Source: Pseudomonadota bacterium (GTDB lineage: Bacteria > Pseudomonadota > Alphaproteobacteria > Caulobacterales > Caulobacteraceae). Taken from it: 29,677 nt of DNA. This document shows positions 23,152 through 29,677 of the stretch, piece by piece. A program made the position numbers and the translations under genes. A model generated the notes under the pieces. That model ran no database searches. It was not told the DNA's origin and was given only the letters and a program-made list of their open reading frames with translations. Positions within the stretch are counted from its first letter, which is position 1; the number at the start of each line of letters is the position of its first letter. The stretch spans positions 1 to 29,677 of the forward strand of contig JAEYTM010000090.1 in NCBI GenBank assembly GCA_023434015.1, in the 5' to 3' direction.

Positions 23152-23427
23152 ATGGATCATGCATCGGAGCAGCGACGTCCCCAGGTCCAGGGGCAGGTCG
23201 TGGACTTTGACGAGGCCCTGCTCGACGCCTGTCCGGCCGATCTGCGTATCGACCTGCTGACCGAGGCGCGCATGCTCGCCAAGGCCTTCGCGCCGGAGGG
23301 CCAGGCCGACCAGCTGCATGAGATGGCCTTGGCCCTGTCCAGCGGACAGCACGGCGCCGACATGGGCCGGGTCCGCGCCCGGCAGCTGGCCGCCGCCCTG
23401 CGACGGCTCGCCCGCCAGCCGGGCTGA
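23152..23427 (+). CDS. Hypothetical 91-residue helical protein
   Basis: The ORF starts MDHASEQRRPQVQGQVVDFD. It then forms predicted helices rich in Leu and Ala (LRIDLLTEARMLAKAF and a C-terminal VRARQLAAALRRLARQ). I do not recognise a family. AAGG lies 9 nt before ATG 23152. It follows the aldose-epimerase-like gene by 36 nt and ends 2 nt before the stop of the convergent kinase gene. Short ORFs on the opposite strand here look like shadows. Confidence 0.55.
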   Translation: MDHASEQRRPQVQGQVVDFDEALLDACPADLRIDLLTEARMLAKAFAPEGQADQLHEMALALSSGQHGADMGRVRARQLAAALRRLARQPG

Positions 23428-23429
23428 GG

Positions 23430-25511
23430 CTATTCGGCCGCGGCGCCCTGGGCGGCCGCAGAACGCCGGCGGCGACGGGCCGGCCTGTCGAGCAGCCTGC
23501 GCAGTTTGGCCGCCAGCAGGACGCTGTCATAAGGCTTGTCGAGCAGCGGGAACTCGGCGCTCTCGATCACCGCCCCTTCGCCAACGAACCCGGAGGTCAG
23601 CAGCACGCGCAGGTCCGGCCGCAGTTCGCGGGCCGTGCGGGCGAGACTGACGCCGCTGACCCCGCCGGGCATCACCACGTCAGTGAAAAGCAGGTCGAAT
23701 TCCGCGCCGGTGTGCAGCACCGCCAACGCCTCGGTCGCGTTCGTGGCGGTGACGACGCTGTAGCCAAGGCTGACCAGCATATCGAGCGTCAGGGTGAGGA
23801 CCGTCGGGTCGTCCTCGACCAGCAGTATGGTCTCGGAACCGCCCTGGACCTGCTGGACCGGCGCGTCGGCGCGGACCGGCTGGACCGGCTCCTCCGAGGC
23901 CGGCAGCAGGAGACGGAAGGTCGTGCCGGCGCCCGGCGCGCTTTCCAGCCGCACCTCGCCGTGGGACTGACGGACGAAGCCGTAGACCTGGCTGAGGCCA
24001 AGCCCCGACCCTTTTCCGACCTCCTTGGTGGTGAAGAACGGCTCGAACACCCGGGCGCGGACTTCGTCGGACATCCCGAAACCGCCGTCCCGGACGAGAA
24101 TCTCGATGCGGCGCCCCTCGCCCGCCTCTCGCGAGGTGGCGATCAACAGTCGCCCGCCATCAGGCATGGCGTCGCGGGCGTTGACGGCGAGGTTGAGCAG
24201 CGCGGTCTCCAGCTGCGTCGGGTCGACGTGAGCGCACAGCAGCTCGTCCGCCAGCGTCAGGTCGATGGTCACCGCCTCGCCCACCGCCTGTCGCATCAGG
24301 GGGGTGAAGTCGCGGATCAGGGCGTTCACGTCCAGGGTGACCGGGCTGAGGTGCTGGCGACGCGAGAAGGCGAGCAGCTGGCGTGTCAGGTCGCGGCCCC
24401 GCTCGGCCGCCTGGCGGATGGCGTCGATGCGCCGGGTGCGGCGTGCGTCGTCCTCGGCCTTGCGTGACAGCATGTCGATGTTGCCGAGCACCACCGTCAG
24501 CAGGTTGTTGAAATCGTGCGCCACACCGCCGGTGAGCTGGCCGACGGCCTCCATCTTGCGCGCCTGCGCCAGCTGCTCCTCCAGGGAATGCCGGTCGGTC
24601 GCGTCGAGCAGCACCCCGAAGATCTCCCGCGCCTCGCCGTCGTCGCTGGGCGCCACCACGCCCTGGTCGTGCAGCACCCGGTACTGGCCGTCGGCGCAGA
24701 GCCAGCGGAACTCACAGGAATAGCTCCCGCTGACCGCCGCCCCGTTGAAGGCCTCGTTCACCCGCGCCAGGTCGTCGGGGTGGATGCGCCCCGCGCCGAA
24801 CTCCGCCTCGGACAGGAAGCGGCTGGCCGGGAAGCCGGTGATGTCCCTGATCGACTCCGAGACGAACTGGGGGGCGTAGGGCGGCTCGATGCTGCGCGAG
24901 GTGAAGACGATCGGCAGCGACCGCATGATCGCGTCCTGCCGCGCCTCCGTCCGACGCAGCGCCTGTTCGGCCTGAGCCTTCTCCGCCTTCATCCGCGCAT
25001 GCTCGTCGAGCAGCCACTGCTGGTAGGCGGACTGGCGTTTGATCTCCTCGGTCTTGAGGTAGAGGTCGGTCAGGACCGTGACCTTGGACTTGAGGATGAA
25101 GGGGTCCACCGGCTTGAACACCACGTCGACGGCGCCGGCGGAATAGGCCTGGAAGACGTGCGCCTCGTCCCGGAAGATCGCGGTGAGGAAAACGATCGGC
25201 GTGTCCTTGGTCCGCTTGCGCGAACGGATCAGCGCCGCGGTCTCGTAGCCGTCCATACCCGGCATGTGCAGGTCGAGGAGGATGAGGGCGAAATCCTCGG
25301 TCAGCAGTCGGCGCAGGGCGTCTTCCCCGGATTTCGCCACCACCAGTTCGTGACCCAGTTCCTCCAACGCCTGGACCGCCGCGAAGGCGTTCCGCTCGTC
25401 GTCATCGACGATCAGAATCCGCGCGGTCAGCGGCGCGGCCAGGTCGGGCGGGCCCTGAGGCTCCGCCCGCCACGTTCGCTGAGGCGGGCCCGGGGATGCG
25501 GCGCGCGTCAC
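23430..25511 (-). CDS. Hybrid histidine kinase REC-PAS-HisKA-HATPase-REC
   Basis: The 693-residue protein has no membrane segment. Domains in order are: receiver (30-150; phospho-acceptor Asp80, Lys133), a linker helix, PAS (about 195-310; FVSESIRDITGF), HisKA with His332 in GGVAHDFNNLL, HATPase with Asn444, the D-x-G-x-G box at 475 and GSGLGLSQVYG, and a C-terminal receiver (560-680; Asp611, Lys in LLDKPYD). The N-terminal receiver implies control by an upstream kinase. The start is GTG 25511, 1 nt after the stop of the giant kinase gene, so the pair are surely in one operon and may form a phosphorelay. The HDFNNLL type of HisKA is common in alphaproteobacterial hybrid kinases. The input signal is unknown. 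Confidence 0.92.
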   Translation of the reverse strand: MTRAASPGPPQRTWRAEPQGPPDLAAPLTARILIVDDDERNAFAAVQALEELGHELVVAKSGEDALRRLLTEDFALILLDLHMPGMDGYETAALIRSRKRTKDTPIVFLTAIFRDEAHVFQAYSAGAVDVVFKPVDPFILKSKVTVLTDLYLKTEEIKRQSAYQQWLLDEHARMKAEKAQAEQALRRTEARQDAIMRSLPIVFTSRSIEPPYAPQFVSESIRDITGFPASRFLSEAEFGAGRIHPDDLARVNEAFNGAAVSGSYSCEFRWLCADGQYRVLHDQGVVAPSDDGEAREIFGVLLDATDRHSLEEQLAQARKMEAVGQLTGGVAHDFNNLLTVVLGNIDMLSRKAEDDARRTRRIDAIRQAAERGRDLTRQLLAFSRRQHLSPVTLDVNALIRDFTPLMRQAVGEAVTIDLTLADELLCAHVDPTQLETALLNLAVNARDAMPDGGRLLIATSREAGEGRRIEILVRDGGFGMSDEVRARVFEPFFTTKEVGKGSGLGLSQVYGFVRQSHGEVRLESAPGAGTTFRLLLPASEEPVQPVRADAPVQQVQGGSETILLVEDDPTVLTLTLDMLVSLGYSVVTATNATEALAVLHTGAEFDLLFTDVVMPGGVSGVSLARTARELRPDLRVLLTSGFVGEGAVIESAEFPLLDKPYDSVLLAAKLRRLLDRPARRRRRSAAAQGAAAE

Positions 25512-25512
25512 G

Positions 25513-29677
<4,165 letters not shown>

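Overview
The window is high-GC bacterial DNA, densely packed with coding sequence, with frequent 4-nt ATGA gene overlaps and some TTG/GTG starts. The first promoter resembles the Caulobacter sigma-73 type. The gene set suggests an alphaproteobacterium of the Caulobacterales (Caulobacter/Phenylobacterium-like). This is inferred from style and gene content; there is no rRNA or marker gene to settle it. I see no tRNA, rRNA, CRISPR array, insertion sequence or phage gene. No gene-free stretch exceeds 300 bases.

Region 1 (1-9311), glucuronoxylan utilisation. Rightward: mannonate dehydratase (manD), glucuronate isomerase (uxaC), fructuronate reductase (uxuB-like) and a FadR-subfamily GntR regulator. 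Together the enzymes convert D-glucuronate to 2-keto-3-deoxygluconate (KDG). Leftward and convergent: an exported GH43 xylosidase/arabinofuranosidase, translationally coupled to an exported GH3 beta-glycosidase. The same FadR-type operator, TGGTC-N-GACC, lies before manD (10-20) and before the GH43 gene (9301-9311). It ties polymer hydrolysis to uronate catabolism, presumably through the linked GntR protein.

Region 2 (9360-11300), small leftward genes: a stand-alone SWIB/MDM2 domain protein, a dienelactone-hydrolase-fold protein that seems to lack its catalytic Cys and His, a PraR-type XRE regulator and a 77-residue protein.

Region 3 (11340-17369), sugar-nucleotide and glycan genes: a glycosyltransferase fused to UDP-galactopyranose mutase (Glf), UDP-glucose 4-epimerase (GalE) and, divergently, a GH1-like domain fused to an RmlD-like reductase. 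GalE and Glf would supply UDP-galactofuranose. The two fusions make this the best candidate for an undescribed system, possibly extended by a second GH1-like protein and an aldose-epimerase-fold protein at 20734-23115.

Region 4 (17366-20215), leftward sugar-acid genes: an SMP-30 family lactonase, 2-keto-3-deoxygalactonokinase (dgoK) and KDPGal/KDPG aldolase (dgoA), followed by an acidic 67-residue protein. This is the lower De Ley-Doudoroff route. It could also take up KDG from region 1, because no dedicated KDG kinase is present.

Region 5 (20370-23427), rightward: a 79-residue protein, the second GH1-like protein, the aldose-1-epimerase-like protein and a 91-residue protein.

Region 6 (23430-29677), leftward signalling pair: a very large hybrid histidine kinase, cut by the window end, with tandem 92-residue HAMP repeats like fungal group III (Nik1/Os-1) kinases. 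It is followed after 1 nt by a REC-PAS-histidine kinase-REC protein.
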